Shown: piece by piece, positions 55,061 through 64,000 of the stretch
Layout: every line of letters begins with the position of its first letter
How positions within the stretch are numbered: the first letter of the stretch is position 1
Source: Achatina immaculata
Lineage: Eukaryota > Mollusca > Gastropoda > Stylommatophora > Achatinidae
NCBI GenBank assembly: GCA_009760885.1
Contig: CM019707.1
Coordinates: forward strand, 32,219,602-32,283,601
Length of the DNA stretch: 64,000 nucleotides
Direction of reading: 5' to 3'
Program-made: the position numbers and the translations under genes
Notes under the pieces: generated by a model
Database searches by the model: none
Told to the model about the DNA's origin: nothing
The model's input: the letters and a program-made list of their open reading frames with translations, nothing else

Positions 55061-55734
55061 AAGCACAGGAACAGACGGACAGTTGGACAGACGAACAAAT
55101 GGTTACATTTTCTGACTGAATGATGACTGCGTCGTGAATATATTGACCGAGTAATGAAATGACTGACTGACCGTTTGAAAGGTTGAATTGATTGTTACAT
55201 ACACACTCAGATAACTAAATAATCCCCCAGCCACTGGCACAGATAGTCATACCGCCCTGTATAATGATTCGTTAAGAAACCCTAGTTCCACATACGTAAT
55301 GCTACTTGCATATGTAGAAAACTTGCGTGTGCGTGTGAGTCCAGAAATATTTGCCTCCCTTGACGGAAAGTCTTCCCATCTCACCTTTCAGGTTTACTCC
55401 ATTTAAACAGAATTTCTAACAAAAACACATCGTCTCTTCTTTCCTTGGGAACTAAACGCCGTGGTATAATATTTGCCTAGCAGCGATAGAAATGTATCAG
55501 CAGGTCAAATACGTGTAGAGTTGAATAGAACCAGCAAATGATATTTTACAAACCAGTGAACTTTTTGAAGAATAGGTATTCGGTCACCAGAGCCGATCTT
55601 CAGGCCAAATCCGAGGAGGGGGGAGATTATCACTGGATCGTGTGACGAGCGTACACAAGGATCCACCAGTTTGATACAAATTTCTGTCACTGACTTTATT
55701 ATGCTGTGCATGTACTGGTGATCTTTTGTTTTAC
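55061..55734. other. Unassigned DNA
   Basis: Nothing recognised. Confidence 0.5.
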
Positions 55735-55862
55735 TATTCCTGCTTATCTTTGTATTTTAGATAAATATTACTCATATTTATCTTTACATTTTAGTATATT
55801 ACTCATACTTGTCTTTGTGTTTAAGTATATTACTCATATTTATTTTTATATTTTAGTACGTT
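55735..55862. repeat. 31-bp minisatellite, about 4 copies
   Basis: Units read TTACTCATATTTATCTTTAC then ATTTTAGTATA. Confidence 0.9.
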
Positions 55863-55942
55863 GTTCTTAGTTACCTTTTCCATACATGAGGGAAGGGACT
55901 GGCCAAAGAGTAAAGGACACGGCCTCTCAGTCAATCCTGGAC

Positions 55943-56137
55943 TAGTGGTTCTTACCCTTTTCTTGACTGTGGACCCCCTTTCCAGCTTGAGAAGAGTTGT
56001 GGACCCCATCATTAAAATAAACAGAACCCAGATTATGCTGAGACTGTATAAACGAAATAATCCATTTGCTTTGGATCCCCAGAAACCTTTCGTGAACCCC
56101 CGAAATTAAGACCCCCCCCCCCCCGATTAACAACCCC
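55943..56137. mobile_element. hAT-type short non-autonomous element
   Basis: Left end TAGTGGTTCTTACCC and complement of right end TCAGGGGTTGTTAATC are hAT-like. The inside has GTGGACCCCCTTTCC and GTGGACCCCATC, common in such elements. About 195 bp. A C run interrupts the right arm. No convincing 8-bp duplication. Confidence 0.5.
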
Positions 56138-56319
56138 TGACTTTAGGGTCTGGGATCAAATCCCACTCATCAAGTTGGTTCTAGTCAGTGCTAGGGAGTT
56201 CGTGCACTGTGCCCTAAACAGGGTGATATCGGAACACATATCGACATGTCCGAAGTGTAGGCAACCCTTCACCATTTTAACAGTTATTTCCACCCTCTTC
56301 CCCCCCCCCCCCCCGTTCT
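56138..56319. other. Unassigned spacer
   Basis: C run near 56300-56314. Nothing else recognised. Confidence 0.45.
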
Positions 56320-57345
56320 AAACCGGCTTAAACCAGGGGTTAAATTAAGGCATTGCTGCCGCGCGTGGAGCGAAACTCGTCTCAGCCAAAGAAGAAAATG
56401 CGAAAATGCGACTTGGGTTGCCGGGCGGAGCCGCTGTGAAAAGGTAATAGAAAGGATAAAGTGAAGTTTAATCGGTATGTCCAGTAGTCTCGCGGCGAGA
56501 GCTACTCATACCACGGCGCCTTTGCTCTAGAGGCCGGCCACGTCCGATGTACACCCATATTGGTGAAATATGCCTAAACCGGCTTAACCCAGGGGTGAAA
56601 CATTATGACTACTCATGTCACGGTACCTCCGCTCTAGAGGTCGGTCACGTCCTAAACACGCCCATACTGGGATAATACGCTTATACCGGCTTAACCCAGG
56701 GATGAAACCTACTAGTGGCGAGGATTTGTCCTCCTGGACAAAAGCTCCGTCCTGGTCACGACTAGTAAGGGTAGCGGCCACGACCACAAACTGTTGAAGT
56801 CGGAGACACTGGACCAGTGCAGTCTAGATAGGCAACCACCTCTCACTCGACGGGGATGTATGCATATCATAATCACGCTGAGGTTTTCCGGTGAGACGGT
56901 CCTACGCTGGACTGGATGGGCGACCACCTCTCACCCGGCGGGGATATACGGGTATCCCAAAACACGACGAGGTTTTTCAGTGAGAAAGTCCAACTCTAGG
57001 CTGGATGGGCAACCACCTCTCAACCAGCGAGGATATACTGATATCCAAACCACGTCGAGGTTTTCCGGTGAGAAAGTCCAACTCTAGATTAAACTGGTGC
57101 ACCGAAAACCACAGTGTCACGCAATCTCGCTTCTGCGACCCACCAAGAATATAGGCTCAAGCCCTGAGATACTCTGAACCTCTTGTGTTTCTTTCGGGGA
57201 TCTCGTATGGTCCTTTCAGGGATCTCTTCTTTCGGGAACCACAGGAGGGCCACAGGACCTATCGAGGACCACAGGAGTAAATTCAGTAAGATCACGGGGC
57301 GGTCTTGATGGTAGAACCGAACGAAGAAGAAGAAGAAGAGAGATC
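56320..57345 (+). repeat. R1 composite dispersed repeat, plus copy
   Basis: Module 1 (to about 56710) has two to three units of about 118 bp containing CTCTAGAGGCCGGCCACGTC and AAACCGGCTTAACCCAGGG. Module 2 (56700-56820) is GGCGAGGATTTGTCCTCCTGGACAAAAGCTCC-like, followed by GGACCAGTGCAGTCTAGA. Module 3 (56826-57088) has three units of about 88 bp with GGGCAACCACCTCTCACCCG and GAGGTTTTCCGGTGAGAAAG. Module 4 ends in CACGGGGCGGTCTTG and GAAGAAGAAGAAG. Copies are at 1-89 (tail) and 63254-64000 (inverted). It is not a known class to me. Confidence 0.8.
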
Positions 57346-57359
57346 TTAGATATTGGTAA

Positions 57360-58250
57360 AATGTAAATGCAGGATGCCACTTTGAGGATATTGTGTTAGT
57401 TCCATGTATGTTCATTCACCTGTCGGCACATAGAGAGTGACACAGTCAACATTACGTCTGTCCGTCTCTCCTTCCACAACCCCAGAAGGAGCCAGGCAAC
57501 CATTTCTATATCGGGATGACTAGTGCAGCGGTTCTCAGACCCTTTTGCTGCACGGCCCACATTAAAAAAAACTTTTTTGCGGCCCACTAATAAAGTGCTT
57601 TATATTTGCAAGGTATCAATCTAATTTGATAAAGTATTATGTAATATTTTCTGTACACGTTTAACTGCATTTTCATTGCTACTCAAAAGTTCTTTCATTT
57701 ACCTAAAGATGGCACTGTTTCCGGTTGGATAGCATGTCTATTCTGGCTGGAATAAAACAATTGCTGAGAATTATATTTCACTTCTGCTCTCTCGCAGAAT
57801 CTACGCCGACTGTTCTTTAAAATGACATTGTAAAACTGCACGTTTCAGCAACACGGTCAGAAAGACGCCGGTTTCGCACTTCAGTAGCGATACCGTCTTT
57901 TTATGTATGTCACATTTCTGTTTGATGCTAGAAGAAACCTTGTCTGGACCATCCTTTCTCCAATAGCCGCATTGCAGACATAATAATAAAGCGATATACA
58001 ATTCTGCGGCTTGCATCCGTGCAGTCTGCTCTTAGGGCCTATGCTTTGTGTGAAAAAATGCGTAATAATTTTTTTTTTTTTTGCTGCTTTGAGACTTTAG
58101 CGCGGCCCACAATACTCCCTGTCACGGCCCACCTTTGGGTCGCAGGCCATAGGTTGAGAACCACTGGACTAGGGTACTTTTGGCCAACTTTCGAATCACA
58201 GACCTCGCTGGAAAGAGGCGAGTGCGCCAGTCACTTCGCTATCCCATTGA
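57360..58250 (-). mobile_element. tRNA-derived SINE S2-like, split by a hAT insertion
   Basis: The minus-strand head reads GATAGCGAAGTGACTGGCGC with box B-like TGATTCGAAAG (complement of 58188-58198). The body continues on the other side of the 641-bp insertion with GAAATGGTTGCCTGGCTCC and reaches about 57360. Removing 57526-58166 and one duplication would leave a SINE of about 240 bp, the size of S2 at 42303. Confidence 0.75.
57518..58174. mobile_element. hAT non-autonomous element, 8-bp duplication
   Basis: The element is 57526-58166 (641 bp). Left end CAGCGGTTCTCAGACC; complement of right end CAGTGGTTCTCAACCT. The octamers GACTAGTG (57518-57525) and GACTAGGG (58167-58174) match at 7 of 8. 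GCACGGCCCAC and CACGGCCCACC form longer sub-terminal inverted matches. No transposase frame, so it depends on an autonomous hAT elsewhere. Confidence 0.9.
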
Positions 58251-58825
58251 CGTAACAACCGCACGTACAAACACAATACAAGCAGAAAATGAGCAGAAGC
58301 AATATAGCAACAGTGCTGTTGTCATTAATCAGAGAAATCTGATGTTTTATTACTGTTTTTACTATTATCCTAACACCTCTCCCCCCCCTCTCTTTCTCAT
58401 CATATCCGTTCATAGTCTTCTGCCATCCCTCGCTCTCCTCATCTTCCCTCGCCAACCTTCCTCCCCCAAACCCCATACTTAACGCTTCAACTTCCGCCTG
58501 CTGCGTGAATTATTTACAAGTCTCGGCCCCTTTCCCTGCGTGACATCAACTAATTATAGCGTAGCTAACTTTTGATGTTGCCTCGTTCATTGAGCTGGCT
58601 TCTCCTCTGACAGCGAAAAGATTTGAGGCGTTTTTCCAGGGCGCGTTACAACTTATGAGAACTCGTTTACAGAGAAACCTACACGGCCAAACTGACGGAT
58701 ACTTACTCATAGACATTTTTTTTTTTTTTTTGCCTGTTAGAATTTGTGCGCTAGTTTGTACCTTTTTCTTGTTCATTCATGACTCCCCCCCCCCCCCCCC
58801 CACCTTTTTTTCCTCTTTTCGACTA
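58251..58825. other. Unassigned DNA with T and C runs
   Basis: C runs near 58381-58388 and 58786-58801, T run near 58718-58730. Nothing recognised. Confidence 0.5.
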
Positions 58826-59819
58826 TACAAGTAATAACTACTACTTTACTATTACTTCTACTACTACACCTACTGCTGCTCCTGTTACACGTGCTACTTT
58901 GACTATTGCTCGTACCGTTATATCGTAATGTTACTACTAGTATTACTGCTACAGCTAGTATTACTACTGCTACTATTGCTACTACTACTACTACTACTAC
59001 CACCACCATCACCACAACCACTACTACTGCTACTATCACAACCACTACGACTACCTACTCTGATATAACTTTCACTGCTATTATTATTACTGTTACCGCA
59101 ACTCTCTTATGACTAGTATTACATTCAGTGCTGTTGTAATCAGTATTACTATTTCTGTCTCTATCAGATTTTACAATGCTGTCTCTGCTACAACAGCTAC
59201 TATTACTGGTATTATTGCAACTACTGCTGCTGACTCTGCTACTACTACCACTACAACTACTAGTAATACCACTACTACTAAAATACTACTACTAATACTA
59301 TTACTAGTGCTACTATTACTACCACTATTACTGCTACTACTACTATTACTATTACTACTACTATTAACACTACAACTACTACTACCACCATTACTACTAC
59401 TGCTACTATTACTACTACAAGTACTGTTAATACTAGTTCTGCTATTACTACTACTACTACTACTACTGCTACTACTACTGCTACTACTACTACTACTACT
59501 GCCACTACTACTACTACTACTGCTACAACTGCTACTGCTACTACTACTATTACTACTATGACTACTGCTGCTACTACTATTACTACTACTACTACTGCTA
59601 GTACTACTAAAACTACTGCTACTATTGCTGTTACTACTACTACTACTGTTGGTACTACTACTATTACTACTACGACTGGTACTGCTACTACTACTATTAC
59701 TACTACCACTGCTACTACCACTATCACTACTACTACTACTACTACTGCTGCTACTACTACTACTACTACTACTACTACTATTACTACTACTGCTACTACT
59801 ACCTCTACTACTACTACTG

Positions 59820-59863
<44 letters not shown>

Positions 59864-60147
59864 GTTACTGCTACTATTACTACCATAACAACAACTACTA
59901 CTACTATTACTAATATTACTACTATTACTATTACTACTACTACTACTAATACTATTACCACTACTAGTATTATTACTACTACTATTACTACTATTACTAC
60001 TACTAATATTACTAATACTACTTTGCTACTACTATTATTACTACTACTAATATTACTAGTATTACTTAGCTACTACTATTGCCACCAATTCAACAACAAC
60101 AACTACTACTACTAATACTACTGCTACTACTACTACTACTACTACTT
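58826..60147. repeat. CTA/ACT trinucleotide tract, 1.3 kb
   Basis: Nearly continuous TAC-type triplets with GCT, ATT, ACC and AAC substitutions, and no stops in several phases. It yields homopolymer-like threonine, leucine and valine frames of 87-227 codons on both strands, none of which is a gene. Confidence 0.97.
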
Positions 60148-61329
60148 TATTGCAATTTATACACACACACACATGCACAGAGACATACACATTTCCTTAC
60201 TTATCCCAGGTGAAGCGCTGGTGTTAGTCACTTGCCTTCTCGCCTACGATTAAATGAATATTAGGCACATTTCAGTCAGCTGACACTTTGCGCTGGTAAA
60301 ACTAAATTCCCCTTTCGCACTAGGTAACAAATTATCTTCTTGTAAGACAAGGCGCACCAGCATGAATAGTACAGGCAAGCATCATAATATTAAGTGAAGC
60401 AGACAAGAGAAAATATATATCCTTTAATATCAACAAAAAAATCAGTGCCCTGAATGTATATAACTACAAGGGAATTGAAGGAGTATTTTAAAAACATGGC
60501 AAACAGCCACCTTATCTTCATCTTCCAGCGTCTTCTAGGCTGCTCTTCCTCTAACAACCATTCGCCTGCGCCACTTGATTGCAGTACGAAAAACTGAAAT
60601 AAATTTCCATTGTGTATTCTAGCTCGTAATGTGATTATCGCCCCTTGTACGAACAATCGGGAAGTCAGTCCAGAACAGTGGAAGCTGACAGACACGAAGG
60701 ATTCATGTCCGACTAGGACACGGTTTACTAAAACTGTCGTAGTATATGCCATAACCCAGTGTTTTCCTGAGGGGAAAGCCCATGAGGCTCTGAGAAGATC
60801 GGGGAGCAAAGGGGTGGGGTGGATTGATAGTGAGCAGCAGAAAACATCAGAAAAAAGCTAAGAAAAAAAAACGTTTTCAGAGCCGTGAAGTATTTGGGGT
60901 AGGAGGCGGTCCACAAAGTTTTTAGAACCATTGCCTTGACCAGAGAAAGACTGATAATATTTGAGATGCCTCAGATAAGTGGTATCTCCTAGGTTTCCAT
61001 GAATAAAACATGTTTTGTCATAATGGTTAGCTCTTATGTCCATTAGTGAAAATGAAAGATCATAACGATAGTCTATTGTTTCGGTCATATATACTGTGGA
61101 TGAGAGTAACAAAAATATCTGTCTGCAGGGTGAAGCACACCCGAAACTACACATTTGTCCAAGAATGAAGTGAAGTTTAGTCTTACAGGGTTTCACTTGA
61201 GTCAAAAAATGAGTGAACGAAAAGAAAAGAGGGGAAAAAAAGTGAATATCATAGAGATAGGACGTAAAATGGGATATGGAGACTGACTGAGAGTTGTGAT
61301 AAACGTCTCGGCGATGACCTGTCATAAAA
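60148..61329. other. Unassigned DNA
   Basis: CA run near 60160-60175. Two minus-strand frames of 139 (60390-60809) and 167 codons (60858-61361) have ordinary composition but no motif I recognise; the second runs into the next array. They could be chance frames or decayed element sequence. Confidence 0.45.
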
Positions 61330-61722
61330 TCAACCAACCAGAGATAGTTCAGATCCATCACAAGACTTGCGACTTAGCGACAAATAACTTAGAGATCATC
61401 AAGATCTGCCATAAAACCACTGACTCAGAGATTATCAAGATATGTCATAGGATAAGTGACTCGGAGATTATCAAGATCTGTCACAAAACAACTGACTCAA
61501 AGATTATCAATATCTGTCATAAAATCAGTGACTCGGAGAGTATCAAGATCCGTGACAAAACCAGTAACCCAGAGATTATCAGTCAAGAAACAGTTGGCTC
61601 ACAGATTATCAAGTTCTGTCATAAAACCAGTGAGTCAGACAGTATCAAGACCAACACAGCAGAGACTGTCAAGAACTTACGTAAGATAAGCGACGCAGAG
61701 ACTACCAGGATTAGTAAATGAT
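61330..61722. repeat. 36-bp minisatellite, about 10 copies
   Basis: Units read GACTCAGAGATTATCAAGAT then CTGTCATAAAACCAGT. The twelve-residue periodic frame (SEIIKICHKTTD type, 141 codons) follows from the 36-bp period. Units are more diverged than in most arrays here. Confidence 0.9.
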
Positions 61723-61924
61723 ATAGTGATGCTGCTGCCATTGAGAGACCACTTTCTGAAATTTAGTTCAGAAAATAATGAACTTACTGTGGCAGTCTCC
61801 CTACTTGACTTTAACTCCTTCACCACCACGTCTTTGTCAAAGCCTTAGGTCAGAAGAAATGTAAAATACAAGGAGGTGTCTTGGGCTGCTTTCATTCTAT
61901 GTTCCTCATAACTGTACCACTTTT
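61723..61924. other. Unassigned spacer
   Basis: Nothing recognised. Confidence 0.45.
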
Positions 61925-62290
61925 GGTCGCCAACAAGTGTCATTTTTGGTCCTTGATGAAAAAGCCCTTTCTGATCTCTAAGGAGACTCTCATATTTGGT
62001 TTCATGACAACTGTGTCATTTTTTGGTCGCTGACCGTTGTGTCATTTTTGGTCCCTGAGAAAGGTGTTATTTTTGGTCCTTGATGAGAGAATCGTCTTTG
62101 ATCCATAAAGGCGGTCTACAGTGACACTTTCACTTCTAAATCCCTGATGAAAGTGTCTTTTCTAATCCTTAATGACAGTGTCATCTCTGGTCCACAATGA
62201 CACTGTCACTTCTAATTCCGGGTGAGAATGTCATTTCTTATCCCAAAAATGACAGTGTCATCTGTAGTTCCTTATGACAATGCTATTCTT
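61925..62290. repeat. Degenerate repeat of about 30 bp, 11-14 copies
   Basis: Loose units of GTGTCATTTTTGGTCCCTGA followed by TGAAAA or TGACA. Old, diverged array. Confidence 0.75.
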
Positions 62291-62330
62291 GAAATACATC
62301 CATTTTAGTTGGGTAAATGAGACACTAATG

Positions 62331-62428
62331 GAACACTGAGATATTAAGATCTTTCTCATCTCCTGACCATGCAGGCCAGGAACATTGAGATATTAAGATC
62401 TTTCTCGTCCCATGACCATGCATGCCAA
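62331..62428. repeat. 49-bp tandem duplication
   Basis: GGAACACTGAGATATTAAGA, TCTTTCTCATCTCCTGACCA and TGCAGGCCA, then a second copy with a few changes. Confidence 0.85.
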
Positions 62429-63253
62429 GACGGCATAACGGAACATTCTGGAGATAATTGAATTTAACCATCACAGACTCAACAGCCGGACAAATACTTC
62501 TGGGTCACGCAATCATTCGTGAGAAAATTGAATTGACGGGAAAAAAAAACCGAACAAAACAAAACGGAAAACAGTCGTAAATATATTTCAAATTATCATC
62601 GCAAATATCACGTGCCAGTGATATCAGAGATTATCTTTTCAAAGTACTATCTTTATCTCGCTACTTTTTTCTATGTAGTAAGATACCTTGCCCTACTCTT
62701 TCTTAAACTATTACTGTAGTTCAGTGCTTTGTAATCCCTCATACTGACCCTTGACCTATTTATAACAGAATCAATCATTCAGTCAACCATTCAGTTAATC
62801 AGTGACTTTACCCCTCCACCGGAAGATAAGCCGCAGACAAAGGCTTTCCAGTCATTTCTAACTTTGGCCTTGCTTTTCAAGGCACTCTTCCATGTGATGT
62901 CCTTTGCGTTGAAGAACCTACATTGTATCCCTTCTCTGTGTATTATTTGATCACTATTTTCTCTTCCCTTGAGGCTTCCATGCCACAGCCTGTCTTGCTC
63001 TGCTGCATCTGCTTTCTTTATGTGTTCCATCCACGTCCATTTTCTAGAAGTGGTTTAGCGCGTGTTAGTCTGTGACTGGCTCGGTCAGCAGGCGCACAGT
63101 TCAGTAGGCATTGGAACAGAAGGCGGAGCACATATGGCAATGCCCTGAGGTAGGGATGCCAGTCTCTGACTACAGTTACAGTTTCTAGATGTGACCTATA
63201 CATTAATTGATTTTTGCTATATCTGACTCCAAACCAAAGATCGTGTCCTGGTA
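62429..63253. other. Unassigned DNA, possible LINE C-terminus
   Basis: A minus-strand frame at 62791-63030 begins MEHIKKADAAEQDRLWHGSL and ends with NDWKAFVCGLSSGG, faintly like the WRxFVxGL end of LINE polyproteins. It is too weak to call. The rest is unassigned. Confidence 0.35.
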
Positions 63254-64000
63254 TTTCTTCTTCTTCTTATTCGTTCGCTTCTACCACCAAGACCGCACTG
63301 TGATCCTACTGAATTTACACCTGTGGTCCTCATTAGGTCCCGTGGTCCCCCAGAGGACCACAAGAGGTTCAGAGTATCGCAGGGCTTTAGCCTGTATTCT
63401 TGGTGGGTCTCTGAAGCGGATTGCGTGACACCGTGGTTTTCGTTGCACCAGTTTAGTCTAGAGTTGGACTTTCTCACCGGAAGACCTCAACGTGTTTTGA
63501 GATACCCGTGTATCACTGCCGGGTGAGAGGTGGTTGTCCATCAAGTCCAGAGTTGGACTTTCTCACCAGAAAACCTCAGCGTGATTAGGATACGCAAACA
63601 TCCCCGCCGGGTGAGAGGTGGTTGCCTATCTAGACTTACCTGGTCCAGTGTCTCCGACTTCAGCATTTTGCGGTCGTGGCCGCTACCCTTCCTAGTTGTG
63701 ACCAAGATGGAGCTTTTGTCCAGGAGTACGAATCCTCGCCACTAGTGACTTGCACCCCTGGGTTGAGCCGGTTTAGGCATATTATCCCAGTATGGGCGTG
63801 TTTGGGACGTGACCGACCTCTAGAGCAGAGGTACTGTGACATGCGTAGCCTTCAAGATTCACCCCTGGTATGAGCCGGTTTAGGCATACTTCACCAGTGT
63901 AGGTGTATTTCGGACGTGGCCGGCCTCTAGAGCAGAGGCGCCGTGGTATGGACATACCGATTAAACTTCACTTTATCCTTTCCTTCACCTTTTCACATCG
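63254..64000 (-). repeat. R1 composite dispersed repeat, inverted copy, cut by window end
   Basis: Read on the minus strand, it aligns with 56434-57340: GATGTGAAAAGGTGAAGGAA, AAACTTCACTTTATCC-complement, the CCGGCTTAACCC units, the GGCGAGGATT module, two CACCTCTCACCCGGCG units and the AAGAAGAAGAAG tail at 63254-63268. It has two rather than three of the 88-bp units. It continues past 64000. Confidence 0.85.

Noticed and set aside
59278..59961. 227-codon valine-rich frame
   Set aside because: It reads the trinucleotide tract; poly-Thr and poly-Leu frames exist opposite to it.
60741..60900. hAT-like left end CAGTGTTTTCCT
   Set aside because: No matching inverted end or target duplication was found.
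60390..61361. Two minus-strand frames (139 and 167 codons) as possible host exons
   Set aside because: No recognised motif, no clear splice context, and the second overlaps an array. I cannot support a gene.

Overview
The window looks like intergenic or intronic DNA from an animal nuclear genome. There are no operons or ribosome binding sites, and no host exon that I can defend. The long open frames come either from non-LTR retrotransposons and a mariner transposon, or from tandem arrays whose unit length is a multiple of three. RTE-like LINEs with microsatellite tails, tRNA-derived SINEs, mariner and hAT elements, and very dense minisatellites together suggest a marine invertebrate, perhaps a gastropod mollusc. 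That placement is inference; nothing here proves it. No host protein-coding gene, rRNA gene, intact tRNA gene or CRISPR array was found.

Retrotransposons. LINE family 1 (RTE/BovB-like reverse transcriptase, ATGATG-type tail) has 5'-truncated copies at 10043-10914, 27420-29162 and 40553-42290, each flanked by a visible target-site duplication (10, 9 and 7 bp), plus shorter pieces. A related family with GAATGAATG or TGACTGAC tails is at 6653-7027, 7106-7403, 32431-32592 and 54698-54765. LINE family 2, with endonuclease and reverse transcriptase and a TAAGATA-type tail, occupies 51686-54315 between 11-bp duplications; its 3' fragments are at 12964, 15958 and 49279. tRNA-derived SINEs with recognisable box A and box B, all on the minus strand, lie at 5061-5853, 36030-36236, 40277-40545, 42303-42567, 54327-54598 and 57360-58250.

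DNA transposons. A decayed but nearly full-length mariner with matching termini is at 46699-47948, and a mariner-like remnant at 24768-25405. hAT-type non-autonomous elements with CAGTGGTTCTCA-like ends and 8-bp duplications are at 57526-58166 (inside a SINE) and 38973-39268. A possible 5.3-kb hAT-bounded segment runs 12907-18172. Two further dispersed repeats, called R1 and R2 here, end in AAG microsatellites.

Tandem repeats. About forty arrays with units of roughly 13-49 bp, plus long microsatellites, cover close to a quarter of the window. Several arise inside dispersed elements: a 43-bp array inside a SINE, a 33-bp array inside R2, and a 31-bp array built on a tRNA-like box A. Others begin or end at transposon boundaries. 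The most striking single observation is 43163-43431, where an exact 125-bp copy of a nearby LINE segment is joined directly to an exact 144-bp copy of downstream DNA. This is the pattern expected of templated insertion during break repair, or of an assembly chimera.
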